Source: Acetobacter nitrogenifigens DSM 23921 = NBRC 105050 (GTDB lineage: Bacteria > Pseudomonadota > Alphaproteobacteria > Acetobacterales > Acetobacteraceae). Taken from it: a stretch of DNA of 64,000 nucleotides. This document shows, one piece after another, positions 27,535 to 37,920 of this stretch. The notes under the pieces were generated by a model that was not told where the DNA came from, searched no databases, and saw only the letters and a program-made list of their open reading frames with translations. Numbering within the stretch: position 1 is the first letter of the stretch; each line of letters begins with the position of its first letter. The position numbers were made by a program, and so were the translations under genes. The stretch is from assembly GCF_000429165.1 (NCBI RefSeq), contig NZ_AUBI01000015.1:1-64000 (forward strand). The letters run 5' to 3'.

Positions 27535-27869
27535 GTATGGGCGTTTGTCTCTTCGGTATGGCGGATCGGCATTGAGAGTGTGCAGAAGCTCTGCCCAGGC
27601 GTTGGCTGATAAGGCCTGAAGGTCGAGTGTCTCAGTCGAAAGGAGTTGTTTCGCAATGTTTTGATTTTTTCTGGACATATAAATATAAAATTTTTGTCTG
27701 AGATGCTTTGAGAGCGGTTCCGCAGTTGTTTTGGCGGTGACGATAGGTTCAGCGGTTGCGTGTTGTTGATTGAGAACTTGAGCACAAGGCGACGGCTTCG
27801 TTGCGATGGCTATGCAAAATTATAGCACGATTTCGTTAAATGAAAATTACACTTTAATTTTCTGTACTT
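27535..27869. other. AT-rich intergenic stretch
   Basis: No supported gene. A minus-strand frame (27364-27678) overlaps the terminator and the POTRA gene and has no ribosome site, so it is not called. Confidence 0.35.
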
Positions 27870-27898
27870 TTGAAATATCTTGTCAAGAAAATGATAAT
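27870..27898 (+). promoter_or_regulatory. Putative sigma-70 promoter before the structured element
   Basis: TTGAAA (27870-27875), a 17-base spacer and GATAAT (27893-27898) make a good promoter match in very AT-rich DNA. Transcription would start near 27905, about 50 bases before the cloverleaf-like element. Confidence 0.5.
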
Positions 27899-27955
27899 TG
27901 GAGTGAAATATCCAGATATTTTCAATTGGAAATAAAAATTTCATATTGAGGGCGA

Positions 27956-28067
27956 CCCTTCCCGTGTAGCTTCCGCGATGACGACGCGGAAGCGTATGCA
28001 ATGCGGCGGTTGTCCGATCTAACGCCGCGCGCTCCGGATCTCCGGGGCGCGTAGCCGTTGGGAAGGG
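27956..28067 (+). ncRNA. Candidate structured RNA with cloverleaf fold (unassigned)
   Basis: Four nested helices are readable in about 112 bases. The closing stem CCCTTCCC (27956-27963) pairs with GGGAAGGG (28060-28067). Inside are three hairpins: GCTTCCGCG / CGCGGAAGC (27969-27977 with 27985-27993), GCGGCG / CGCCGC (28003-28008 with 28023-28028, 14-base loop), and GCGCTCCGG / CCGGGGCGC (28029-28037 with 28042-28050, loop ATCT, one wobble pair). It is GC-rich inside AT-rich DNA, has a good promoter upstream and precedes a TonB receptor gene by 300 bases. It matches none of the riboswitches or common small RNAs I know (not cobalamin, TPP, 6S, SRP or tRNA). It may be a leader element or a separate small RNA; strand is inferred. 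Confidence 0.5.
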
Positions 28068-28366
28068 GTAACATTGATGCAGATTGGTCACAGGTGAGAT
28101 GCAATTTGGAACGGAGCCTCACCCTTTCGTTGCCTGCATGTGCGCTCTCCGGCTAGAGCGTCACTTAAGGCACAATTTTCAACCGCAACGTCTGACCAGT
28201 TTGTCTTCGAGTGAATAATAAAACCGACTACTAATCGGCGCAAATGCGGCTCTGCTGTAAAAACGGGTTTCGTCGGGCAGTAATGTCGGTGAGCATTCCG
28301 GTAGTCGTCAGTCACTGTATACATCGTAACGTTAACGCAACGCTTTGTCATGGGAAACGCCAGTTA
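28068..28366. other. Leader region of the TonB receptor gene
   Basis: About 300 bases. GGTGAG (28093-28098) and CTCACC (28118-28123) followed by CTTT form a weak terminator-like hairpin. No gene seen; the open frame reaching back to 28244 has no ribosome site. Confidence 0.35.
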
Positions 28367-30829
28367 ATGTCGCTTCGCGCCCGCAGAACCACTTTGATGA
28401 CCCTGCTCGCCGGTTCAATCCTGGCCAGCGTCGCCGATCCGGCTGACGCGGCCGTGCGTCATGGCGCGCACCATCGTACGACCCCGACGAAGGCTTCGCC
28501 TGCGAAAACGGCGGCTCCCGCGGTAGTCGCCAAGCCGGCGGTTGCGGCCGCTGCGACCGCTCCCGTGTCTCGCCCGTATGTGTCGTCTCAGACCGAAGAT
28601 GTCGCGGTGAGTGGTCGCAGCGTTCGCACCCGCCAGCCTGGCGGCGGACTGATGCGTGCGGAAACCGCCGCGAAGGCCGTTCAGTCGGTGACGCGCGACT
28701 TTATCGCCAAGCAGCCGCCGTCATCCAACGTGCAGCAGCTCATCGCCATGATGCCGAGCGTCAACGTTTCGATGCAGGATCCGTTCGGTCTGTATTCCGG
28801 GCAAGTCAATGTTCGCGGGTTCGATCAGGCGGAAGTCGGCTGGGTGTTGGATGGCGCGCCGCTCAATGACATCGGCGGCGGACAGTTCTACGCCAACGAA
28901 GTGCTCGAATCGGAAGATCTCGAATCCGTGCAGCTGACGCCGGGATCGGTCGACGTCAATTCGCCGGTGGTCAACGCGTCCGCCGGTCTGACCACGATGA
29001 CGATGAGCAATCCGACGGTGAAGGCTGGCGGCCTGCTCGATATCTCGTTCGGCTCGTTTGATACGACGCGACAGTTCCTGCGGTTGAACTCCGGTTACAT
29101 CGGCAACAGCGGCATCCGCGCCATGTTCGCTTTCAGCCACACGAAGGGCAATCAGTGGCGCGGCGCCGGGCAGGCCGAGAAGTTCCATTATGACTTCAAG
29201 GCCGTGAAGGATTTCGAGAACGGCAGCCACACGGGTCTGACAGTGTCGTATAACGACCAGGTCAACGACTCTTATCTGTTCCCCACTTTGAGCCAGTGGC
29301 GCGCGAATGGGTATAGCAATAACTACACGGCCGATTATGCCGGAGCGAGTGCAGCGGGCGCAAACTACTACAAATTGCATGTGAACCCGTTCCGTAACGT
29401 CGTAGCGTCCGCCCCGACGCATATCGTTATTTCGCCGAAGCTCTCGATCGACGACTCAATCTATTTCTGGCACGGGATCGGTAACGGCACGGGCGCGACG
29501 TATTTCACCTCGAGCGCGCTGTCCAAGCTTTATATGGGCAACGAGAAAGTGTCGCTCAACGGAGACACCAGCAAAGGGTATCTGGCTCTGGCTCCGTCCA
29601 ATCAGGAACAGTTCAGAACCGGCAACACTCTCTCCGCAACATACAAGATCGACAAGCACAACACTCTGTCTCTTGGCTGGTGGTATGAATACGCCAACCT
29701 TGAGCAGTATTCGCCTTATGGTCAGGTCAATCAGGCGACGGGAGAGCCCTACAACATCTGGGGAACGAACGCGGTTGTCACGACCACGACGGGGCAGAAT
29801 TTCCGGGCGCGCGACTTCCTGTCCCTGTCGCAGGTGAACATGATCTTCATCGGCGACACGATGAAGTATTTTAACGATCGCCTGAACATCACGCTTGGTT
29901 TCAAGGAAGCCATGGTGACGCGTCGTACTTACAATTACACGCCAGGGACAACATATAACCGGAACATCCACTCCGCTGAGCCGCTGCCGCAGATCGGCAT
30001 TTCGTGGAATTTCAACAAGCAGCATCAGATTTATATCTCTGGCAGCACCAATTTCCGTGTGCCCGCCAATACTTCCTTGGTCGACTATTACGGAACAGCC
30101 GGCGCGCAGACCCAGAGGGGCGGGTCGAGCAATCCTGAATACACGATTGAGGAAGAGCTGGGCTATCGCTACAACGGCGACGTGATCAACGCATCCGTGT
30201 CGTTCTTCAACTACAACCTTTCGAACCGCCAGCAGTCGCTCAATTACTACGTGGGCACGACGCCTTACAGCCAGACGGTCAATGCAGGCGGTCAGACGAC
30301 ACGTGGTGTCGATGCGCAAATCGGCACCCGTCCGATCTGGTATCATATCCGCCCATACGCGACGTTCGAGTATCTGCATTCGACGATCGACAACAACATT
30401 ATGGCCAGCACCACGAGTGGTACGACTGATTATCTGCCGACCAAGGGCAAGATCGCTATCCGGTCGCCGAAGGTTCAGGCGGGGCTGGGCCTCGATTATG
30501 ATGACGGTCATCTGTGGATTTCGGGTCAGCTTAAGTATATCGCGAAGCAGTATTCGACCTTCATGAATGACCAGTCCATTCCGCAATACATCACCAATCA
30601 GGTTGCTGTCGGATATCGTTTCAAGAGCTTCGGATATCTGAAGTCACCTGAAATTCAGTTGAACATGCAGAACCTGACTGGCGCCAAATTCCGAAACGGC
30701 GTTTACGGTTTCCAGACGAACGCCAATGCGACGAAGGGCGTCTACGGCGGAACGATCGCTGGATCGTCCCCGACATATTATCTGCAGGTGCCTTTCAGTG
30801 CGATGGTCACTCTGTCCACCGGCTTCTGA
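28367..30829 (+). CDS. TonB-dependent outer-membrane receptor
   Basis: About 820 residues. ATG 28367 gives a signal peptide (TLMTLLAGSILASVADPADA). An Ala/Pro-rich linker of about 45 residues leads to a TonB-box-like TEDVAVSG. The plug domain follows (FIAKQPPSSNVQQLIAMMPS, VNVRGFDQAEVGWVLDG, ESEDLESVQLTPG), then a 22-strand type barrel that ends in an aromatic C-terminal strand (FSAMVTLSTGF) typical of outer-membrane proteins. The ligand is not evident; siderophore, cobalamin or sugar uptake are all possible. The upstream in-frame ATG/TTG codons to 28244 lack a signal sequence and are rejected. A long leader with a structured element precedes it. Confidence 0.9.
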   Translation: MSLRARRTTLMTLLAGSILASVADPADAAVRHGAHHRTTPTKASPAKTAAPAVVAKPAVAAAATAPVSRPYVSSQTEDVAVSGRSVRTRQPGGGLMRAETAAKAVQSVTRDFIAKQPPSSNVQQLIAMMPSVNVSMQDPFGLYSGQVNVRGFDQAEVGWVLDGAPLNDIGGGQFYANEVLESEDLESVQLTPGSVDVNSPVVNASAGLTTMTMSNPTVKAGGLLDISFGSFDTTRQFLRLNSGYIGNSGIRAMFAFSHTKGNQWRGAGQAEKFHYDFKAVKDFENGSHTGLTVSYNDQVNDSYLFPTLSQWRANGYSNNYTADYAGASAAGANYYKLHVNPFRNVVASAPTHIVISPKLSIDDSIYFWHGIGNGTGATYFTSSALSKLYMGNEKVSLNGDTSKGYLALAPSNQEQFRTGNTLSATYKIDKHNTLSLGWWYEYANLEQYSPYGQVNQATGEPYNIWGTNAVVTTTTGQNFRARDFLSLSQVNMIFIGDTMKYFNDRLNITLGFKEAMVTRRTYNYTPGTTYNRNIHSAEPLPQIGISWNFNKQHQIYISGSTNFRVPANTSLVDYYGTAGAQTQRGGSSNPEYTIEEELGYRYNGDVINASVSFFNYNLSNRQQSLNYYVGTTPYSQTVNAGGQTTRGVDAQIGTRPIWYHIRPYATFEYLHSTIDNNIMASTTSGTTDYLPTKGKIAIRSPKVQAGLGLDYDDGHLWISGQLKYIAKQYSTFMNDQSIPQYITNQVAVGYRFKSFGYLKSPEIQLNMQNLTGAKFRNGVYGFQTNANATKGVYGGTIAGSSPTYYLQVPFSAMVTLSTGF

Positions 30830-30901
30830 AGTTGCCGTTACAGTCGTTGCGAACGGGATATCCCGTCGCAGTGGCTGGACAGCCGATGACGTGGGAACAA
30901 G

Positions 30902-30936
30902 CAGCCGCCCGACAGACGAAGTCGGGCGGCTGTTTT
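30902..30936 (+). terminator. Rho-independent terminator of the TonB receptor gene
   Basis: CAGCCGCCCGAC, loop AGACGAA, GTCGGGCGGCTG, then TTTT: a perfect twelve-base stem about 70 bases after the stop. Confidence 0.9.
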
Positions 30937-31019
30937 CCATTTGAGGCGATCATTCCAGGCTTGATTGCAATCTTTCTATTCCGGGCGCGACATCTTCGCG
31001 CGGCGGAATAGGTTGCATG

Positions 31020-31934
31020 TCATGGTTTTAAGCGTCGTTTTTCGAAACGTCCGAACGCCATGTAGTGTTGAAGGCCTCTCATCGCGGCGTTTTTGACGTC
31101 TGGGTTGGCGGCCAGATAGAGAGCTTCGTCGAACTCTTTCGCAACAGTCTCGATTTCAGGGATCACGCGACTGCTCATGGGCTCGAACTCAGCAAGGAAG
31201 GCGTCGCGGCCTTCATCGTCTTTCCATGGCATGCGGTGGACCGGATCGTTCGCAACTTTTGCCAGCAGTTCATTATTTTTACTGGCCTCCTCCGGCGTTC
31301 CGGTCGAAGGCAGATTCGCCAGCCGCACGCCGCCATCGATGACATAGAAATAGGTCATCGGCCCTTTCTCGGCGGTTTTGACAAATCCGCCGTATCCCGC
31401 GCGCACGTAGCGGAACGAGTAATCACTGTGTTCATGGCCGTATCGGCCGAAGCGCACATCCATGAAACCGACGCGGGCGAACGCTTCCCGACTGACGCCC
31501 ATGCACATCCCTCCAACGACCGGCGACAGCCCGACATCTTCTGCGGTCAGTCCTCCGCCGATCACGTAGGGCGCCATGCTTCCGGGCACGTAGTTGACGT
31601 GCCCGTATAATGTTGCGGCTTCGAACCATTCTGCGTCCCAGCCGTGAATGCGGGGCATCACGTCGTCGTCCATCAGGATGACGGCGTCCACGTCGGTGTA
31701 GTTGAACAGGTAGAAAACGCCCCGGTTCTTGTTCCAGGCGATCCCGCGATTGACGCCGCCGATCGTCATCACACCGCGCTCGGCGAGCGTAGCGATGGTT
31801 TCGTCATCTGATCCGTCGTCGCATACGACCAGTTCGATGTCGGACACGCTCAGGCGCTCGATCAGGTCGATCTGTTTGAGAAGGTTATCGATCCGGTTGT
31901 AGGTCGTGATCGCGATACCCAGTTTTTTGCCCAT
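31020..31934 (-). CDS. Family 2 glycosyltransferase
   Basis: GT-A fold sugar transferase of about 304 residues. It opens with LGIAITTYNR, then VVCDDGSDDET (nucleotide-sugar binding), NRGIAWNKNRG and a DDD metal-binding motif in AVILMDDDVMPR, and later GHEHSDYSFR, a place where the catalytic acid usually lies. The tail FDEALYLAANPDVKNAAM ... HYMAFGRFEKRR is a short module often seen at the ends of glycosyltransferases and surface-polymer proteins in acetic acid bacteria. Its acceptor is unknown. The ATG ending at 31934 places the start directly before the first strand; ATGs ending at 31964 (GGGAGGG next to it, too close) and GTG 32009 are alternatives. Confidence 0.82.
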   Translation of the reverse strand: MGKKLGIAITTYNRIDNLLKQIDLIERLSVSDIELVVCDDGSDDETIATLAERGVMTIGGVNRGIAWNKNRGVFYLFNYTDVDAVILMDDDVMPRIHGWDAEWFEAATLYGHVNYVPGSMAPYVIGGGLTAEDVGLSPVVGGMCMGVSREAFARVGFMDVRFGRYGHEHSDYSFRYVRAGYGGFVKTAEKGPMTYFYVIDGGVRLANLPSTGTPEEASKNNELLAKVANDPVHRMPWKDDEGRDAFLAEFEPMSSRVIPEIETVAKEFDEALYLAANPDVKNAAMRGLQHYMAFGRFEKRRLKP

Positions 31935-31964
31935 AGTGCCTGGCTGCTTCTCTTTCGCCGACAT

Positions 31965-32273
31965 CCCTCCCGGTAGTGGAGGGCGCCATGGTTCCTGAAT
32001 GATTAACACCGTCTGCCGGGAGCGAACCGGAGGCGTTAACTTTCCATTCTGACCTCAAGCTACCCAATACTGTCGGGGGCCGAAAGATCATGGGCGGGAT
32101 GCGTTTGATAACGACCCGCCTTCGCCGATCTGGCCCGGGCCTCGGGAGATGCTATCGCCCGTGGTTCAAGCAGGTGGTGCGGGCAGCGAAGCGCGGTTGC
32201 GCAGGTCGTCAGCGCATTGAACATCAATATGCGTCTTCCTGCTCAATTTCGACCGTCGGTTGAAGCAGCTTGC
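31965..32273. other. Intergenic region between divergent glycosyltransferase and clpB
   Basis: No gene seen. It should contain the glycosyltransferase promoter; the clpB heat-shock promoter is listed separately. A minus-strand frame at 32166-32399 runs through the clpB start and is not supported. Confidence 0.35.
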
Positions 32274-32301
32274 CCTTGTCATCGGGTGGACGGCGCCCAT
32301 A
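32274..32301 (+). promoter_or_regulatory. clpB: Heat-shock (sigma-32/RpoH) promoter of clpB
   Basis: CTTGTCA (32274-32280), 14 bases, CCCATAT (32295-32301) is a close fit to the RpoH consensus CTTGAAA-N13-15-CCCATNT. It lies about 75 bases before the clpB ATG, so heat induction is expected as in other proteobacteria. Confidence 0.7.
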
Positions 32302-32387
32302 TCCAATGCAAGACCGCGACGACGTCGCCTATAGAGGGACAGCGTCAAGGCCTGAACGTCGCCTAGAGTGAAAGGGACACCGGGACT

Positions 32388-35003
<2,616 letters not shown>

Positions 35004-35034
35004 TCCCGCGTTATGGTTTGGGAGTGGTGAGGAT

Positions 35035-35065
35035 GGGGACCGGCGTGAGTCGGTCCCCGTTTTTT
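35035..35065 (+). terminator. Rho-independent terminator of clpB
   Basis: GGGGACCG, eight-base loop, CGGTCCCC, G, TTTTTT, about 30 bases after the clpB stop. Confidence 0.9.
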
Positions 35066-35409
35066 GTTGGGGCGGTTGCGAATGCGGCAGAAGTGGGGGG
35101 GGGAAGAAGATAGTCGGGTATCGGGAAGGAATGGCCGAAAGCAGCTATACATCTATTACTGCTACCGACCAGATTACGATATTCCCTGAATGGCTTTTAA
35201 TTGTCCGGTTGCACCGTAACTGGTCACCTCCAAGTTCAGCAGGGGCCCGGTTCGGAGTTTGACTCATTTCGTATTCAGTGGCGTCGAGGTGAATGCTGAA
35301 CTGCCCACGATATCCCCTTGGATGTCGTATATGGCGCAACGGGTAATTAAAGGTGCGAATAAGCCGCTGTAAGTCTTGCGTCCTGCGAAAAAAACGGCTC
35401 AATTTACCT
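35066..35409. other. Left flank of the clpB-xseA insertion
   Basis: About 340 bases whose composition shifts from GC-rich to mixed near 35100. No gene supported; the minus-strand frame 35145-35555 overlaps the ATPase gene. No terminal inverted repeat or target duplication was seen by eye. Confidence 0.3.
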
Positions 35410-37221
35410 ATGTATTTGAAACACCTTTTCATCGAGAACAGTGGTCCGCTTCGGCGAATCGATCTAGACCTCGCATTCAGCAGCAACGGTGCACCGAAAC
35501 CCCTTGTGCTCGTTGGAGCTAATGGTGGGGGAAAAACGAATTTGTTGTCTCTCATCGCCGACGCGCTTTTTGAAGCCGCTGCTCAGCATTATGACAACGT
35601 GCTTCCCGCCAAAGGTGCAAGTCGAGCTTGGTTTAGAATGGTTGGCAGTCGAACAACCACATTAGGCACACCTGGAGGTTTCACCCTTTTACGGTTCGAG
35701 CACGGTAGTGAAAACCATATTTACAGAGAGAAGTCAGGCACTGTCGATCCAGTTAAAACAATAGAAAGGGTACCTGTTGAGCTTGTTACGGCAATTAACT
35801 GGCCAACGGAAGGACCAGTAAAGGATTTTTCGATTGGGGACGATCTATCGCGCCGCGTATTTGCGGAAGGCGTCTATGCCTACTTCCCTTCCAACCGATC
35901 CGAAATACCGCATTGGTTCAACAGGGAGGCGCTACCAGAGACGGAGTTCGACGTATTTGCCGCATTCGCTAAGCGTTTGCGGAAACCTATCTTCGTTGAT
36001 CGGAGTCTCGACCAATTCAAGCAATGGCTGATTTCGGTTATTCTCGAATCTAGATCGCACATAGGCTTGTCTTTCGGTCCCAAACAAGCCGTACAGTTCC
36101 AATTGAAGGGCGACGTTAGCGCAACGCTGATGTCAGAAGCGGTAATCGCTCAATGCAACTTGATTCTACAACATGTCCTTGACGACGAACATGTTAGATT
36201 TGCTTGGCTAGGAAGAAAGTCGGCCGACAAACTCGGGGTTGCGCGAGGAAATGAGCTTTGCCTCCCTAACCTCGATGCGCTTTCGGGAGGGCAGTCGACT
36301 CTGTTGGGACTTTTTGGCACGCTTCTGCGGTATGGGGATCAATCAACCGACGGTCCGGCACTCAATCTCGCGTCAATTGAGGGAATGTGCATTGTCGATG
36401 AGATCGACGCACACATGCACGTCGATCTCCAACATCGAGTTTTGCCCGCATTGATAAAGCTATTTCCTCGAGTTCAGTTCATAATTTCAAGCCATTCACC
36501 ATTGTTCGTTCTCGGAATGGAGAAGGAGTTCGACACCGACGGTTTCCAGCTTGTGGAAATGCCCGGCGGGCTTGCGGTTACTGCTGAAACGTACTCTGAG
36601 TTTGGCAAAGCGATGCAGGCTCTGACCGCTACGGAAGCGTTCAATGAGAAGCTGCTTTCGGACACTACACAGACCGGCCTTCCGATTGTTTTCGTTGAGG
36701 GCGAAACAGACACACCTTATATTCAGCGTGCTGCTCAAATGCTCGGTCGCGACGAGATGTTGGTACGCTGCGAAGTTCAGTGGATCGGAGCCAAGGATGC
36801 GAAGGGCCAAGGATTTCATACCGGCAAGGCGGCTCTTGACCATACCCTCGCCGTGCTTCGTGCAAATCCCAAGCTCTCGAATAGGTCAATTCTGCTTCTT
36901 TACGATAATGACGCAAACAAGACTGATGCCGATTATGGCATTGTATCAATAGCGGGCATGCCGACAAATCATGAGAACACTAAGGTGCGGGCCGGCATTG
37001 AGAATCTTCTCGCAGATGCATCCATTACCGAAGCCGATTATGAGGTGGTTGAGACTCAAAAGCCGAACGGGGATGTCCTCACTCGAAAAACTCTCCGCAA
37101 AGCTGAACTTTGCGAAAAAATTTGCAAGCATGGGACGATCGACGACTTTTCTGGTTTTCGACCCGCTCTAGATAAAATTGAAGTGTTTATTAACAAAGTT
37201 GCATCGCAGGCGGGCGGATGA
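35410..37221 (+). CDS. AAA-TOPRIM ATPase of the OLD-like nuclease type
   Basis: A 603-residue SMC/ABC-type ATPase joined to a TOPRIM-like domain. Residues 36-44 are the Walker A motif GANGGGKTN; the signature LSGGQS is at 291-296, Walker B with catalytic Glu is MCIVDEID at 326-333, and a switch histidine follows in IISSHSPLF. The C-terminal half starts with IVFVEGETDTPYI (Glu430 and Glu432 in the VEGETD motif) and has LLYDNDAN with Asp499/Asp501, the metal-binding pattern of TOPRIM nucleases. OLD-family proteins and GajA of the Gabija system share this plan, but no UvrD-type partner (GajB) is adjacent. ATG 35410 puts the start right before the first strand. Codon use is AT-richer than clpB and xseA, so it was probably acquired. 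A phage-defence role is inference. Confidence 0.75.
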   Translation: MYLKHLFIENSGPLRRIDLDLAFSSNGAPKPLVLVGANGGGKTNLLSLIADALFEAAAQHYDNVLPAKGASRAWFRMVGSRTTTLGTPGGFTLLRFEHGSENHIYREKSGTVDPVKTIERVPVELVTAINWPTEGPVKDFSIGDDLSRRVFAEGVYAYFPSNRSEIPHWFNREALPETEFDVFAAFAKRLRKPIFVDRSLDQFKQWLISVILESRSHIGLSFGPKQAVQFQLKGDVSATLMSEAVIAQCNLILQHVLDDEHVRFAWLGRKSADKLGVARGNELCLPNLDALSGGQSTLLGLFGTLLRYGDQSTDGPALNLASIEGMCIVDEIDAHMHVDLQHRVLPALIKLFPRVQFIISSHSPLFVLGMEKEFDTDGFQLVEMPGGLAVTAETYSEFGKAMQALTATEAFNEKLLSDTTQTGLPIVFVEGETDTPYIQRAAQMLGRDEMLVRCEVQWIGAKDAKGQGFHTGKAALDHTLAVLRANPKLSNRSILLLYDNDANKTDADYGIVSIAGMPTNHENTKVRAGIENLLADASITEADYEVVETQKPNGDVLTRKTLRKAELCEKICKHGTIDDFSGFRPALDKIEVFINKVASQAGG

Positions 37222-37529
37222 AGTCAGAACAATGCTAAGAAGCGTAATTTCGCGTTACACTTCACGAGCCGATTTTCTCATTCATACTCGAAATGTCGCC
37301 TTTCCGGTTCGAGTCAAAATCAGGCGGTCGACAATCGCGCCTTTGCGCTGCGAAAGTAACTACTATTGCCATAAGCTGTCATTCAAACCAGTAGTCCAGA
37401 ATAACGGCATCGTCTCAAAGACAGTCTATAGAGGTTCGTCTGAGAATGTCGGCTTTCGTGCAACCGGCATGACCGATTGGGTGTCGGAGATGAGGGCGAA
37501 AGCGGCCGTCCCTCAAACACCATCACCGT
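37222..37529. other. Right flank of the clpB-xseA insertion
   Basis: About 300 bases without a supported gene. The ATPase frame stops at 37221; the overlapping frame 37178-37648 continues across the composition change near 37490 and is not protein-like. No repeat matching the left flank was recognised. Confidence 0.3.
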
Positions 37530-37760
37530 CTACCTGGTCGTCGCCTCGGTGCCGGTCGGGCAGTGCGACGGATTGCCGCCGGGGCGATCTGACGACACCA
37601 TGGCGCAGTCGGTGGCGCTTACCGAGGTCGTGGCGGCTGATTGTCTGACTGCGGAGACGAAGGACTGCCCGATATAAATCAGCACGCCGAGGGTGGCGGC
37701 GATAATCGCTGCTATCACGATCAGTTTTCCGATTTCTTGCTGTGTAAAGCGCGCGCTCAT
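37530..37760 (-). CDS. Small single-span membrane protein
   Basis: A 76-residue product with one membrane helix (LIVIAAIIAATLGVLIYIG, about residues 13-31) after a short polar start (MSARFTQQEIGK) and a Ser/Thr-rich tail. It lies downstream of xseA on the same strand and could be cotranscribed with it. The minus-strand ATG ends at 37760 and has a GGAG about a dozen bases upstream. The 3' end lies next to the acquired DNA, so its tail may have been altered by the insertion. No family recognised; composition and the clean helix support it as a gene. Confidence 0.55.
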   Translation of the reverse strand: MSARFTQQEIGKLIVIAAIIAATLGVLIYIGQSFVSAVRQSAATTSVSATDCAMVSSDRPGGNPSHCPTGTEATTR

Positions 37761-37920
37761 GCTGGAGGCTCCGGGCGGTGGTTCAGGCGACGCGTGTGCG
37801 GGTTTCAGAAGATCGAGCGATGTCGTTCTGCCCCCTAAAATCCGCAGCGGCGAGGCTGTGTGATGGCATGTTCGTGGACCGGCGGCTACTGCGGCGCGGT
37901 GCAGTCCAGACCGCCGCCGC

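Noticed and set aside
27364-27678. Minus-strand frame of 104 codons after the POTRA gene
   Set aside because: Crosses the terminator hairpin and the end of a supported gene, and lacks a ribosome site.
27956-28067. Reading the cloverleaf element as a tRNA
   Set aside because: No TTCRA-type loop, no anticodon stem of proper size and no 7-base acceptor with CCA-like end; helix sizes and loops do not match.
28068-28366. Cobalamin riboswitch in the TonB receptor leader
   Set aside because: I found no B12-box-like GCCACTG or other conserved core sequence.
35410-37221. Gabija system
   Set aside because: Only the GajA-like half is present; no UvrD/GajB-type helicase gene is adjacent on either side.
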